This document shows, in pieces, positions 44,962 to 53,542 of a stretch of DNA of 62,620 bases (position 1 is its first letter; each line of letters opens with the position of its first letter). Under the pieces are notes generated by a model. The model saw nothing but the letters and a program-made list of their open reading frames with translations. It did not search any database and was not told where the DNA came from. Made by a program: the position numbers and the translations under genes. The DNA comes from JAXMEB01 sp046348545 (lineage in GTDB: Bacteria > Pseudomonadota > Gammaproteobacteria > Berkiellales > Berkiellaceae): NCBI GenBank assembly GCA_046348545.1, contig JAXMEB010000008.1, forward strand, positions 1 through 62,620. Direction: 5' to 3'.

Positions 44962-46245
44962 CTACAATGTTTCTTCCACAATTGGTTTTTCTAAGATAGG
45001 GTAGTGAGATGGATACGCTAGCCTAGCAACCCCTGTTTCAATCGCAGCCAGTGCCACTTTAGATGCAACCCGATCAATTAAACGTGGGTCAAGCGGCTTG
45101 GGAAGAATGTAATGTGGGCCAAACTTCAAAGCTTCCGTGATCTCATATCCTTTCAAGACGATTTCAGGGACTGCCTCTTTTGCAAGAGCTGCAATAGCAT
45201 TCACGGCAGCGACCATCATGGCTTGGTTGATCCGAGTTGCACGGACGTCCAATGCGCCTCTAAAAATAAATGGGAAACAAAGCACATTGTTCACTTGATT
45301 TGGAAAATCACTCCGGCCAGTTGCCATGATTAAGTCATTGCGAACCGAGTATGCCAGATCAGGATGAATCTCAGGATCGGGATTTGAAAGTGCAAACACA
45401 ATGGGCTTTGAATTCATACTTGCAATCATATCAGCCGTGACTAAGTTAGCGCCGGACACTCCAATAAAGACATCGGCCCCTCGCATCGCTTCCGCCAAGG
45501 TTTTCTTTTTAGTATCTGCCGCGAAAGCAAATTTATATGAATTCAAATCTGTCCGATCAGTTCGAATAACACCGCAACTATCCACCATCAAAATTTGATC
45601 ACGCTTAACACCGAGGGCCATTAAGAGACGCATTGAAGCAATCCCAGCTGCACCAGCCCCTAAACAGACAATATTTGCTTCAGTTAGCTTTTTATTCTGA
45701 AGCTCCAAAGCATTCTGCAATGCAGCGGCAATAATGATAGCCGTACCATGCTGATCATCATGGAAAACAGGAATATCCAGTCTTTCAATCAGGGCTTCTT
45801 CAATTTCAAAACATTGAGGACCTTTGATGTCCTCTAAATTAATACCACCAAAAGTTGGTGCAATACGGGCAACGGTATTGATAAAAGATTGAGGATCGGG
45901 CGCATCGACTTCAATATCAAAGACATCAATGTCTGCAAAGCGCTTAAAAAGAACAGCCTTCCCTTCCATGACCGGTTTAGCCGCTAAAGGGCCTACATTA
46001 CCAAGCCCCAATACCGCTGAACCATTTGTGATAACGCCGACTAAATTTGATTTCATCGTGTACTGGTAAACGGATTCGGGTGAAAGCGCAATTTCTCGTA
46101 CTGGCTCGGCAACGCCTGGTGTATAGGCTAGTGCCAAATCTTTTTGAGTATTCGTAGGCTTTGTGATTTGTATCGCCAACTTTCCCGGTTTAGGGTTCGC
46201 GTGATAACTTAATGCTTCTCGTCTCAATCTTTCTTTATCAACCAC
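44962..46245 (-). CDS. maeB: Malic enzyme, short MaeB-type
   Basis: This enzyme decarboxylates malate to pyruvate with NAD(P). The malic N-terminal domain has YTPGVAEP, GNVGPLAAKPVMEGK and VFHDDQHGTA; the cofactor domain has CLGAGAAGIAS. At 427 residues it lacks the C-terminal phosphotransacetylase-like domain of long MaeB proteins. Cofactor preference (NADP in the MaeB group) is inferred from family. rpmE reads in the same direction upstream, separated by an intrinsic terminator. Confidence 0.88.
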   Translation of the reverse strand: MVDKERLRREALSYHANPKPGKLAIQITKPTNTQKDLALAYTPGVAEPVREIALSPESVYQYTMKSNLVGVITNGSAVLGLGNVGPLAAKPVMEGKAVLFKRFADIDVFDIEVDAPDPQSFINTVARIAPTFGGINLEDIKGPQCFEIEEALIERLDIPVFHDDQHGTAIIIAAALQNALELQNKKLTEANIVCLGAGAAGIASMRLLMALGVKRDQILMVDSCGVIRTDRTDLNSYKFAFAADTKKKTLAEAMRGADVFIGVSGANLVTADMIASMNSKPIVFALSNPDPEIHPDLAYSVRNDLIMATGRSDFPNQVNNVLCFPFIFRGALDVRATRINQAMMVAAVNAIAALAKEAVPEIVLKGYEITEALKFGPHYILPKPLDPRLIDRVASKVALAAIETGVARLAYPSHYPILEKPIVEETL

Positions 46246-46260
46246 AATCTCTCCCCCTAC

Positions 46261-46283
46261 AAAAAAGGGCGCTAGAAGCGCCC
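46261..46283 (-). terminator. Intrinsic terminator downstream of rpmE
   Basis: Read on the minus strand, GGGCGC and GCGCCC form a perfect 6-bp stem around TTCTA, followed by TTTTTT. It lies between rpmE and the malic enzyme gene and would end the rpmE transcript. Confidence 0.85.
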
Positions 46284-46304
46284 CTAAGCGGAATTACTTT
46301 ATAC

Positions 46305-46532
46305 TTAAGATGCGTCTTTTTGATTTTTAACACCACCATAGCGACGCATGAACTGATCAACACGCCCTTGCGTATCGACTATCTTATGCTTACCTGTGAA
46401 AAAGGGATGGCACTCATTGCACACTTCGACGCGTAGGCTACCAGATTTTAGTGCAGAACGCGTTGCAAATCGGTTACCACAGCTACATTCAACTTCTAAA
46501 GCTTGGTACGCTGGATGAATATCGGGTCTCAT
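46305..46532 (-). CDS. rpmE: 50S ribosomal protein L31
   Basis: L31 is a peripheral protein of the large subunit. The 75-residue product begins MRPDIHP and carries four zinc-ligand cysteines (CSC near residue 16-18, then VCNECHPF), the zinc-binding type. FTGKHKIVDTQGRVDQF is the family signature. It is a single-gene unit closed by a terminator. Confidence 0.96.
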   Translation of the reverse strand: MRPDIHPAYQALEVECSCGNRFATRSALKSGSLRVEVCNECHPFFTGKHKIVDTQGRVDQFMRRYGGVKNQKDAS

Positions 46533-46642
46533 TTTATTATCACCCCTTAATTTCCTTAAAAAAACGAATACAATCTAAGCCAAAGGCAAGGCGAAAATCA
46601 TAGCGAACCTTGCCCCGATGCGCAACTTAAGATTTCAAACCA

Positions 46643-46679
46643 AATAAAAAAAATAATGTCAGTTAACTGGTTTATTTGT
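46643..46679 (-). terminator. Weak terminator-like hairpin after the small gene
   Basis: On the minus strand AAATAA-CCAGTTAACTG-TTATTT folds into an AT-rich hairpin followed by a run of Ts. Its stem is weak, so I hold it loosely. Apart from this, 46533-46714 contains no gene I can support. Confidence 0.3.
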
Positions 46680-46714
46680 CCGGTTGTCTGAATATGGACC
46701 TGAATTGAAAGAAT

Positions 46715-46957
46715 TTAGTTCCAACTCTCGGGCTCGCCCTCAACCCATTCTTGAATATTATGAGGTGCGGATGCACGCATTGCTTCATCCCATTTTAAAG
46801 CACCGGTTGAATGATTCACAACATCATCAAGGGCTTCGTTGATGGACTCATAAAAGCCTAGAGAATCATCATCCATCCCAAGCACATAGCGTGGGACGGA
46901 TGCATCATCAGCTTGAACAATCCACAATGTGCCGAGTTTTGTTTTTAAATACCACAT
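46715..46957 (-). CDS. Small acidic hypothetical protein
   Basis: The 80-residue product (MWYLKTKLGTLWIVQ...) is acidic and Trp-rich, without signal peptide or membrane helix. I know no family. ATG 46957 has GAGG nine bases upstream; two earlier ATGs precede that site. It lies 33 bp downstream of the PEP-CTERM gene on the same strand and could share its sigma-54-type promoter. Confidence 0.55.
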   Translation of the reverse strand: MWYLKTKLGTLWIVQADDASVPRYVLGMDDDSLGFYESINEALDDVVNHSTGALKWDEAMRASAPHNIQEWVEGEPESWN

Positions 46958-46990
46958 ACTATTCGCCCTCATCATGGTTGCCTTGATCGC

Positions 46991-47983
46991 TTAGACTGAT
47001 TTCTTCGCAAGTAGTTTCCGTCTCAATCCGGGGAATGCCACGAGTCCTAATCCCAAGAGCAACAACGTGCCAGGTTCAGGAACAGTCACTTTGAAGTCAA
47101 TACTGCCATCATGAGATGAATTGACATTAAAGAGCGCATTACCAAAACCCGCTGGGCCTGGTACACCTGCGATAGAAGCATCAAGCTCGACTGCGTCTGT
47201 GTTTTGATCGATTGATGTTTTTAAGGTGATGGGTACGACCATCCCCAATAAATCTGCGAAATCCATATCGCCCGGGGTTCCTGGAAGAAAATTACCGTTA
47301 TCGAACCACCAAAAATCCTGCAAAGCATAAGTGATTTCACCAAACAGGACAGAAGACCCCGTCAAGAAATTTAAACCTGAATCAAAAGTGTTGTTGCCAT
47401 GACCACCGGTGATTTTAATCTCCATGATCTTTTGACCATCTGCCATCCCTGTGTTGTCGAAAGCACCAATATTCGTGCCAAAGTTCGAGTTCGGACCACC
47501 AGCAGGCCCTGCCGCATCACCATGAAAATAAAAACTAAATGTAGTATTCATGGGATCATAAGCAAAATTTTGCGTCATCTCTCCCAGTGCACCTGCTGGC
47601 ACCAGATCTGAGGTCGTCACACCAGAGAGGCCTGTCCAAGCCACTGTAATTTCTGATAGAAAGCCAATAGCCTCATCATCTCCTAGTGGAGGTAATAAAT
47701 CCGTTACAACCGCATGCCCAAAGTCCAAGAACCTATCGCCAATATTCAAGCCAGGTACACCGCCTAAATTGGTGTCATATTGAGTGGTGGTCGTTTGCGC
47801 AAATAATGCAAGTTGACCAAAAACAGAAGTGAATGTATCCGCATCGCCCCCGAAGCCAGGCGTTAGACCTAAACTACCGGTAGATTGCGTTGTTGCAGCG
47901 CTCACATCTAGGAAGATGGGTTGCGCATAAACGGTGCTGCTTAAACAGGCCGCTGTAAGAATAAGTGGGAGTATCCGTTTCAT
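46991..47983 (-). CDS. Exported PEP-CTERM sorting-domain protein
   Basis: The 330-residue protein starts with a signal peptide (MKRILPLILTAACLSSTVYA) and ends in a PEP-CTERM tail: VPEPGT at residues 301-306, a hydrophobic helix (LLLLGLGLVAF), then RRK. Such tails are cut and processed by exosortase in bacteria that make exopolysaccharide. The body is rich in Gly, Thr, Asn and Asp, like other extracellular PEP-CTERM proteins, and has no known domain I can name. No exosortase gene is in the window. A sigma-54-type promoter and an upstream dyad precede it. Confidence 0.85.
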   Translation of the reverse strand: MKRILPLILTAACLSSTVYAQPIFLDVSAATTQSTGSLGLTPGFGGDADTFTSVFGQLALFAQTTTTQYDTNLGGVPGLNIGDRFLDFGHAVVTDLLPPLGDDEAIGFLSEITVAWTGLSGVTTSDLVPAGALGEMTQNFAYDPMNTTFSFYFHGDAAGPAGGPNSNFGTNIGAFDNTGMADGQKIMEIKITGGHGNNTFDSGLNFLTGSSVLFGEITYALQDFWWFDNGNFLPGTPGDMDFADLLGMVVPITLKTSIDQNTDAVELDASIAGVPGPAGFGNALFNVNSSHDGSIDFKVTVPEPGTLLLLGLGLVAFPGLRRKLLAKKSV

Positions 47984-48026
47984 TTTATTGTCCTCAAAAG
48001 GTCATCCTTGTCACACCTCCCAATGT

Positions 48027-48042
48027 AGCAAACCTTATGCCA
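48027..48042 (-). promoter_or_regulatory. Sigma-54 (-24/-12) promoter of the PEP-CTERM gene
   Basis: On the minus strand TGGCATAAGGTTTGCT fits the consensus TGGCAC-N5-TTGCW with exact spacing of the GG and GC doublets and only the C at position 6 changed. The transcription start would be near 48016, about 32 bases upstream of the ATG, leaving room for the GAGG ribosome site. Confidence 0.6.
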
Positions 48043-48050
48043 AATTGACT

Positions 48051-48115
48051 AACCCCACGGATTAAAACCTTCTGGAGCGATAGACTTGAACTTCTGCCTA
48101 TCCGTGTAGGGGTTT
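48051..48115. promoter_or_regulatory. Imperfect dyad upstream of the sigma-54 promoter
   Basis: AACCCCACGGAT (48051-48062) recurs inverted as ATCCGTGTAGGGGTT (48100-48114) with a 3-bp insertion in one arm and a 37-bp spacer. Relative to the predicted start it lies at about -35 to -100, where sigma-54 activators usually bind. It also precedes the divergent gene at 48166. Confidence 0.4.
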
Positions 48116-48165
48116 GCGCGATAAACTGTTAAAATTCTCGACAGATAAAAATAATTCAACATCCT

Positions 48166-48705
48166 ATGAGACGACCATTATTTGCGATTATGTTAGCTTC
48201 ATTTCTAACGTGTGCTTCCGCTCAAGAGAAAACAACTTCGCCTGTTCTTCCAAGTCAGAAGGAGCTTCCACTGATAAACCCCTTAAATAAAGGTCTTTCT
48301 GAACCTCCAGCCCTCTCTAAAGCAGAGTGGCTTAAAAAGAATAAACCCTTACTAACCCAATCTTTTTGTAAGTCGAAAAGCTTAATTCGAAATTGCTTCC
48401 TAATTGATGACAAGCAATGCCAAGACTTTTCAAAAACAATTTCTGAAAGCTGCTTTAGTAGCCTCGAAAAAAGACTGCCGGACTCATTAACAGGACTTGA
48501 TCAAAGATATTATGGCAAATTAGTGAAAGCCTGCTCATATGATTTATTTGAGAAACTTTTGATTGATAAGCGGGTTCCTCACCCTGACTGTCGTTCTTTG
48601 GGTGAAAAGGTTGTACCCAGACAAAAAGCACCGCCTAAATCGGAGCCCCTCAAGTCCCCCGTACCAACCGCTCCCCTTCCTCAAACAGGAGTGGATAAAA
48701 AATGA
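48166..48705 (+). CDS. Exported Cys-rich hypothetical protein
   Basis: A signal peptide (MRRPLFAIMLASFLTCASA) is followed by a Pro/Lys-rich linker and a central region with six or so cysteines (SFCKSKSLIRNCFL, DDKQCQDF, SCFSSLE, KACSYD, PDCRS), which could form disulphides in the periplasm. The C-terminus is Pro-rich. I recognise no family. Its stop overlaps the uppP start by 4 bp, so it is translationally coupled to undecaprenyl recycling. Confidence 0.6.
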   Translation: MRRPLFAIMLASFLTCASAQEKTTSPVLPSQKELPLINPLNKGLSEPPALSKAEWLKKNKPLLTQSFCKSKSLIRNCFLIDDKQCQDFSKTISESCFSSLEKRLPDSLTGLDQRYYGKLVKACSYDLFEKLLIDKRVPHPDCRSLGEKVVPRQKAPPKSEPLKSPVPTAPLPQTGVDKK

Positions 48706-49505
48706 TTGATTACTTTCAAGCTGCTATTTTGGGGCTGGTCCAGGGACTCACAGAGTTCTTACCCATATCCAGCTCAGCCCATTTAATCCTGGTGCCGCAT
48801 TTGACAGAATGGCCTGATCAGGGGATCGCTTTTGATGTTTCTGTCCACTTTGGAACACTCTTTGCTGTGTTGACCTACTTTCGTCAAGATCTCAAAATGA
48901 TCTGTCAAGAATCCATCCAAAGCCTGACAACAGGCAGAGCTCCTTTTTATGAAACTTTAGGCTGGAAACTAGGGCTTGCAACTCTACCTGCTCTTGTACT
49001 GGGATATCTTTGTCACGAATATATTTCAACTGAACTTAGATCGATTCATGTGGTTGCGATAACAACATTATGTTATGGCCTTTTGCTTGGCCTTGCTGAA
49101 TACCTAAATCGCGCTCAGTTTTTTTCAATTCATGTCAATATTAGGCATGCGATTCTGATTGGACTTGCTCAAGCGCTGGCGCTCATTCCAGGGACATCTC
49201 GCTCAGGTATCACATTAACAGCCGGGCTATTCTTGGGGCTTTCTAAAGAAACAGCGGCCAGATTTTCTTTTTTACTCGCTATTCCAACCATTTTGATTGC
49301 GTGCACGTATGAATTTATTCAGCTCTTGAATGAGCCTCTACACTACCCGTGGGGAACGCTTATCCTCGGTTGTACCGTTTCTGCAGTCAGTGCTTATTTT
49401 TGCATCCACTACTTTCTCAAGTGGATCAGTAAAATGAGCTTGTTACCTTTTGTTGTTTATAGAGTAGTATTAGCATGTTTTCTGATAGCATTTACCTGGA
49501 TTTGA
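48702..49505 (+). CDS. uppP: Undecaprenyl-diphosphatase
   Basis: UppP (BacA) dephosphorylates undecaprenyl diphosphate to regenerate the lipid carrier for cell-wall synthesis, and confers bacitracin tolerance. The family motifs are QGLTEFLPISSSAHL at residues 14-28 and the PGTSRSGIT segment near 165. Seven to eight membrane helices are evident. Length (267) matches E. coli. It overlaps both neighbours, so the three genes form one unit. Confidence 0.96.
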   Translation: MIDYFQAAILGLVQGLTEFLPISSSAHLILVPHLTEWPDQGIAFDVSVHFGTLFAVLTYFRQDLKMICQESIQSLTTGRAPFYETLGWKLGLATLPALVLGYLCHEYISTELRSIHVVAITTLCYGLLLGLAEYLNRAQFFSIHVNIRHAILIGLAQALALIPGTSRSGITLTAGLFLGLSKETAARFSFLLAIPTILIACTYEFIQLLNEPLHYPWGTLILGCTVSAVSAYFCIHYFLKWISKMSLLPFVVYRVVLACFLIAFTWI

Positions 49506-50074
49506 TTGGTGCGCTACTGTCCTTCACCACAACTTACTTATATATCAAGGCTAATGCAAATGCCTGGAAAGTTGGGATCTTAGCAACCTCATTAAATAGC
49601 GTCTTATATCTATCTCAAGGGATTTATGGACAAGCTCTATTGGAAGGGGTCTACTTTGCAAGCATGTGGTATGGGCTTTGGCAATGGCAACAGAAATCAA
49701 GCGACACTCTCGCTCTAAAAATCAGCTCTCTATCACTTTCACAAGGCGTGAAATATACCTTTATTGCTGTGATTTCGGTTCCAGTGTGCACGTTGATTCT
49801 TCAGCGACTAGAATCTGATATTGCAATGTGGGATGCCACCATATGCATCCTAAGCCTCATCGCGCAATGGTTTGTCTGCAAAAAAATCATCCAAAATTGG
49901 ATTTTGTGGTTTGTCATCGATGCGATGATCATCTTTATGCATTTTAATAAAGGCATCCCCTTTCATGCCATTCTCCATATCGTCTATTTAATCATGGCGA
50001 TCATAGGATATCTCAATTGGCACCGACTCAGACATCAAGAAATGAATCTTCAGCTTTCATTGTTGCAGAATTGA
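49475..50074 (+). CDS. pnuC: Nicotinamide riboside transporter PnuC
   Basis: PnuC is an inner-membrane facilitator for nicotinamide riboside, a NAD precursor. The 199-residue protein has about seven helices and family landmarks including LYLSQGIYGQALLEGVYF, MWYGLWQW and the WFVIDAMIIF segment. Its ATG lies 31 bp inside uppP. Importing an NAD precursor fits a host-dependent lifestyle. A RepA-type element begins about 13 bp after its stop. Confidence 0.9.
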   Translation: MFSDSIYLDLIGALLSFTTTYLYIKANANAWKVGILATSLNSVLYLSQGIYGQALLEGVYFASMWYGLWQWQQKSSDTLALKISSLSLSQGVKYTFIAVISVPVCTLILQRLESDIAMWDATICILSLIAQWFVCKKIIQNWILWFVIDAMIIFMHFNKGIPFHAILHIVYLIMAIIGYLNWHRLRHQEMNLQLSLLQN

Positions 50075-50088
50075 GAGATTGCGATTTA

Positions 50089-50227
50089 TACTCTTGACAC
50101 CTGAATTCTAGGATGATTGCCAAGCCCCTTGGCAATCGGCCTGCGATCTCCCTACACCAAGGCTTCGGTAGACAAATTTGAACTTCGGATGGACAAGCAA
50201 ACATCAAAAATTCAGCTGTGAAGGGTA
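50089..50227 (+). mobile_element. RepA-related element, 139 bp, with a different core
   Basis: The right end (AAAATTCAGCTGTGAAGGGTA plus TA) is identical to other copies, and the left end is diverged (TACTCTTGACACCTGAATTC). The core has its own hairpin, GATTGCCAAGCCCCTTGGCAATC, not seen in the 124-bp type. It lies between pnuC and the next gene. Confidence 0.65.
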
Positions 50228-50272
50228 TAATTCTCAATTCAATACAAATTCATGAAATAGGATATATAGTCT

Positions 50273-50644
50273 ATGTTGATTTCAAAGTTAAAACAGATGT
50301 TTCAAGACATCACTGTACAAAAAAAGGCTGAATTAATTCCTGAGTACTACCATAATGATTTGCTGCTGTTTACAAACGGCCAAGTAATGAATTACCAAAC
50401 TTTTTTTGAACTGCACCAGAAAAGTTGTCAAACTGCAATTATTTTCGAAGTTGAATATGACGAGGAAACCTTTGTAGAGAAAGATAACAAGCTGGCCGGA
50501 AGGATCTGGATTACTGTTCAATTACCCCTTCAAAAAGTCCATAAATTGGAGGTGATGCTCATCGTACATTACCAGGAAGGGAAAATACATCGACTTTGGG
50601 AGACAACTTACCCTGATTGGTCCGCATTGCCAGAATTTCAATAA
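50273..50644 (+). CDS. SnoaL-like (NTF2-fold) protein
   Basis: The 123-residue protein fits the SnoaL-like/NTF2 fold: an N-terminal helix (ISKLKQMFQDIT), a YYHNDLLLFTNGQ strand-turn, a second helix and three long beta strands ending HRLWETTYPDW. The fold binds small molecules or acts as an enzyme scaffold; no function can be read. The stop codon is directly followed by RepB sequence, so the true C-terminus might have been set by that insertion, although the domain looks complete. Confidence 0.7.
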   Translation: MLISKLKQMFQDITVQKKAELIPEYYHNDLLLFTNGQVMNYQTFFELHQKSCQTAIIFEVEYDEETFVEKDNKLAGRIWITVQLPLQKVHKLEVMLIVHYQEGKIHRLWETTYPDWSALPEFQ

Positions 50645-50693
50645 TGACGTCATTACAAACCAACCCCGCCTTCAAAAACTCCGAAATGAGGTA
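50644..50693 (-). repeat. RepB end fragment
   Basis: ATGACGTCATTACAAACCAA through CTTCAAAAACTCCGAA to GAGGT matches one end of RepB. Only 50 bp is present. The following 50694-50809 contains a 20-bp match (50774-50793) to the start of the 122-bp module of 43615, inverted, and no gene. Confidence 0.65.
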
Positions 50694-50809
50694 GTGTAAT
50701 ATGCTATGAATATGATAAAACAAAGATAATGTTCATGGGAGCATTAACTGTCGTCGCAATACTTGTGTGGTTGAAACTTTAGCGACACGCCCTAAATCAT
50801 AATGCAGAT

Positions 50810-51373
50810 TCAACGAGAGATAAAATTTTGAAGCAACGCATGCCCTGATTCCGTTAGCACAGATTCAGGGTGGAATTGAACGCCAAAAATAGGCCATTTC
50901 TGATGCTCAAGCGCCATGATTTCGCCTTTGTCACTTTGAGCTGTGATCCGAAGTTCAACGGGCAAACTCTCAGGTTCAACAATCAGGGAGTGATAACGAG
51001 CCACTCGAAGTGGGTTAGGCAATTGTCGAAAAATCCCCGATCCATCATGTTCAATCACACTTGATTTTCCATGCATTGGGTGGTTTGATCGCACGACTCG
51101 CCCACCAAAAGCCTCTCCAATTGCCTGATGCCCCAAACAAACGCCCAATAAGGGAATTCGACCCGCAAAATATTTGATCACCTCTAAAGAAATACCCGCA
51201 TCCTTCGGTGCACAAGGGCCGGGCGATAACACAATATGAGACGGGCGTAGAGCTTCAATTTGTTCAAGTGTGATCGCATCCGTTCGGATGACTTGACGAT
51301 CACATCCTAGCTCACCAAAATAACGAGCCAAATTAAATACAAAAGAATCCCAATTATCAATCAATAGAATCAT
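50810..51373 (-). CDS. pabA: Aminodeoxychorismate/anthranilate synthase glutaminase component
   Basis: This class I amidotransferase supplies ammonia to its chorismate-binding partner. The catalytic Cys is in GVCLGHQAIGEAFGG and the His-Glu pair in VQFHPESV; LSPGPCAPKDAG forms the oxyanion loop. The 187-residue length is typical of PabA and TrpG alike. The gene begins 1 bp after pabB, so its partner here is PabB and the product is 4-aminobenzoate precursor for folate. It may also serve TrpE. Confidence 0.9.
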   Translation of the reverse strand: MILLIDNWDSFVFNLARYFGELGCDRQVIRTDAITLEQIEALRPSHIVLSPGPCAPKDAGISLEVIKYFAGRIPLLGVCLGHQAIGEAFGGRVVRSNHPMHGKSSVIEHDGSGIFRQLPNPLRVARYHSLIVEPESLPVELRITAQSDKGEIMALEHQKWPIFGVQFHPESVLTESGHALLQNFISR

Positions 51374-52768
51374 TTAATACTCTGTTAATGTTCTAATCAT
51401 CGCAGCGGCTTTGACTAAACTCTCGTCATACTCAGAGGCCGGATCGGAATCCGCCGTAATCGCACCGCCCACCTGAAACGTCACTTTATCGTCTTTAATA
51501 GCAAATGTTCGAATCACAATCGAAGTATCCATATCACCATTAAATCCTATGTATCCAATGCTACCGCAATAAGGGCCTCGTGCGGTGGGTTCAAGTTCGG
51601 CAATAATTTCCATCGCTCTAATTTTCGGGGCACCTGTAACCGATCCACCTGGAAACGTCGCTCTCAGTAAAGTCACTGCATCTTGATCAGCCTTTAATCG
51701 TCCTTCAACAACTGACACCAGATGATGGACCGTCGCATAGCTTTCTAAACCACACAGTTGAGGGACCTTAACGGAATGATCTTCACAAACGCGTGATAAA
51801 TCATTTCGCATCAAATCCACAATCATGATATTCTCAGCCCGATCTTTTTCGCTACGCTGTAATTGATTTGCCAAAATATGATCTTCTGCTAGATCAGTAC
51901 TCCGGCGCACCGTACCCTTAATTGGTCTGGTCTCAACCTGCCCAGCCTTTAACTTCAAAAAACGCTCCGGCGAAGCTGACGCAATCACTTGTTCGGGAAA
52001 ATTTAAATACGCTGAAAATGGTGCTGGATTAAATCGTCTCGAACGCTCATAGAGTTGAAATGGTGTTATCGCTGGCATCGGCGCTATAAAGCGCTGCGAT
52101 AGCGTGCCTTCAAAAATATCACCGGCGAGAATGTATTCGATACACTGTTTCACGCCATCGCAATACATAGCCCTATTAAATGGGGATTGAATAGCAGTTT
52201 GTGGTATCACCGCTTCTGATCGCTCAAATGGCTTTTCCATTCCTTCAAATAACAACGAGAGCGCAAACTGCAATCGTTCCTGTGCGCGCTGCAAACGTGT
52301 CTTTTCATTTTTCTCTGGAAACCCACTCGAGAAAATCCAGGATTTTTGTTCTGATAGATCAAACCCAAGCACCACGTCATAGCAACCCAGCGCAATATCC
52401 TGAAACCTCAAATCATCGAACCGCGCGCTCGGAAGCCGCTCAATATGATGAGCCGCATCATAACCGATGTACCCTAGCATTCCACCTTGAAAGGGCGTAC
52501 CTTCTAACCGAGTTTCTAATGGATATTGCTCCAATAATCGCGCAATTTCTTCGAGTGGATCGCCCTCACGCTCGTCACACCCTATTTGAATTTGTTTGTC
52601 TTTACTAATCAGCGTTAAAAAAGGATCAAAAGCAATATAGCTATAACGCCCTAATGTGGGATGCTGAAGACTACTATCTAGAAACATGGCAAACGGCTGT
52701 TCTGCCACCACTCGGAAATACTCGAAGGGGTCTTTAAAGGGAATCTGCTCAACCAATGGAAACATCAT
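51374..52768 (-). CDS. pabB: Aminodeoxychorismate synthase component I
   Basis: PabB converts chorismate plus ammonia into 4-amino-4-deoxychorismate. The discriminating motif is PIKGT (the Lys nucleophile), where TrpE proteins have PIAGT. The chorismate-enzyme core shows RFNPAPFSAYL, SPERFL, ENIMIVDLMRNDL, PGGSVTGAPK and CGSIGYI. Length (464) is normal. It lies between ubiC and pabA in a three-gene chorismate-using operon. Confidence 0.94.
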   Translation of the reverse strand: MMFPLVEQIPFKDPFEYFRVVAEQPFAMFLDSSLQHPTLGRYSYIAFDPFLTLISKDKQIQIGCDEREGDPLEEIARLLEQYPLETRLEGTPFQGGMLGYIGYDAAHHIERLPSARFDDLRFQDIALGCYDVVLGFDLSEQKSWIFSSGFPEKNEKTRLQRAQERLQFALSLLFEGMEKPFERSEAVIPQTAIQSPFNRAMYCDGVKQCIEYILAGDIFEGTLSQRFIAPMPAITPFQLYERSRRFNPAPFSAYLNFPEQVIASASPERFLKLKAGQVETRPIKGTVRRSTDLAEDHILANQLQRSEKDRAENIMIVDLMRNDLSRVCEDHSVKVPQLCGLESYATVHHLVSVVEGRLKADQDAVTLLRATFPGGSVTGAPKIRAMEIIAELEPTARGPYCGSIGYIGFNGDMDTSIVIRTFAIKDDKVTFQVGGAITADSDPASEYDESLVKAAAMIRTLTEY

Positions 52769-52774
52769 ATTCTC

Positions 52775-53335
52775 TTATTCTGCCATGCGAAAAGGCGGGA
52801 TACCTGGCAAAAAAACTTCTATCACCGCAAGGGGTAAATCATCCAACCAAAAAATCGAACGTCTTATCCAGAGGACATCAGGCCTTTCACCCTCTAAACC
52901 CGCTAACGCGACTTCAAAACGCGGGTCTTGTGTTCTCAAAGCAGCGTATTCAAATCCTGAACGCTTCATACCCGGATAGGCATAAAGTAGGTTTTCACCA
53001 ATTAAATTAGAACCCAAATCTTCAAATTGGCTAAAATGTTTCTCGTACGTTTTAGTTGGGATGATCACTCTGGCATACTCAAATCGTTGGTCATCCCCCA
53101 AAATATAAACTTGCCTTAAGAAGGGCTTTTCATGCGCCTCCAAAGTAAGCAATAACATTTCATCTGGTAAAATATTTTCAAATTGCTGACTGATTACATC
53201 AACAGACAATACAGTTGCAACTCGCTTAAAGGCTTCGCTTAATTTGTAGGGCTTGGACAACCAATCCCACCAAAAATCGCTTGGATTCGCTGGTAATGTA
53301 TCGCGGGTATCAGACCATGATATTGATGTAGCCAT
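52775..53335 (-). CDS. ubiC: Chorismate pyruvate-lyase
   Basis: UbiC cleaves chorismate to 4-hydroxybenzoate and pyruvate, the first step of ubiquinone synthesis. Similarity to the family is moderate but consistent: DWLSKPYKLSEAF, LRQVYILGDDQRFEYAR with the substrate Arg, GENLL, and the closing IRRSIFWLDDLPLAVIEVFLP with the catalytic-site Glu. Length is 186 residues. It lies 6 bp before pabB, so two enzymes that compete for chorismate are made from one message. Confidence 0.85.
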   Translation of the reverse strand: MATSISWSDTRDTLPANPSDFWWDWLSKPYKLSEAFKRVATVLSVDVISQQFENILPDEMLLLTLEAHEKPFLRQVYILGDDQRFEYARVIIPTKTYEKHFSQFEDLGSNLIGENLLYAYPGMKRSGFEYAALRTQDPRFEVALAGLEGERPDVLWIRRSIFWLDDLPLAVIEVFLPGIPPFRMAE

Positions 53336-53542
53336 AGGAGAACATCATAAACCTCAGCCTTTTGAGTGTCTACTCAACATCAACAAAATATGTGATTTGG
53401 CAAACTAAATATTTTTCTGTTTGAATCCTATTGGTAAAAATATTCCGCTCTTGACGACCACTTTAGTTTTTCTCGCATTGGAATCAGACGGCTGATCGAA
53501 TGAATTCAGTTTAAATTAACCTTCAAAACAATTGGATGACGC

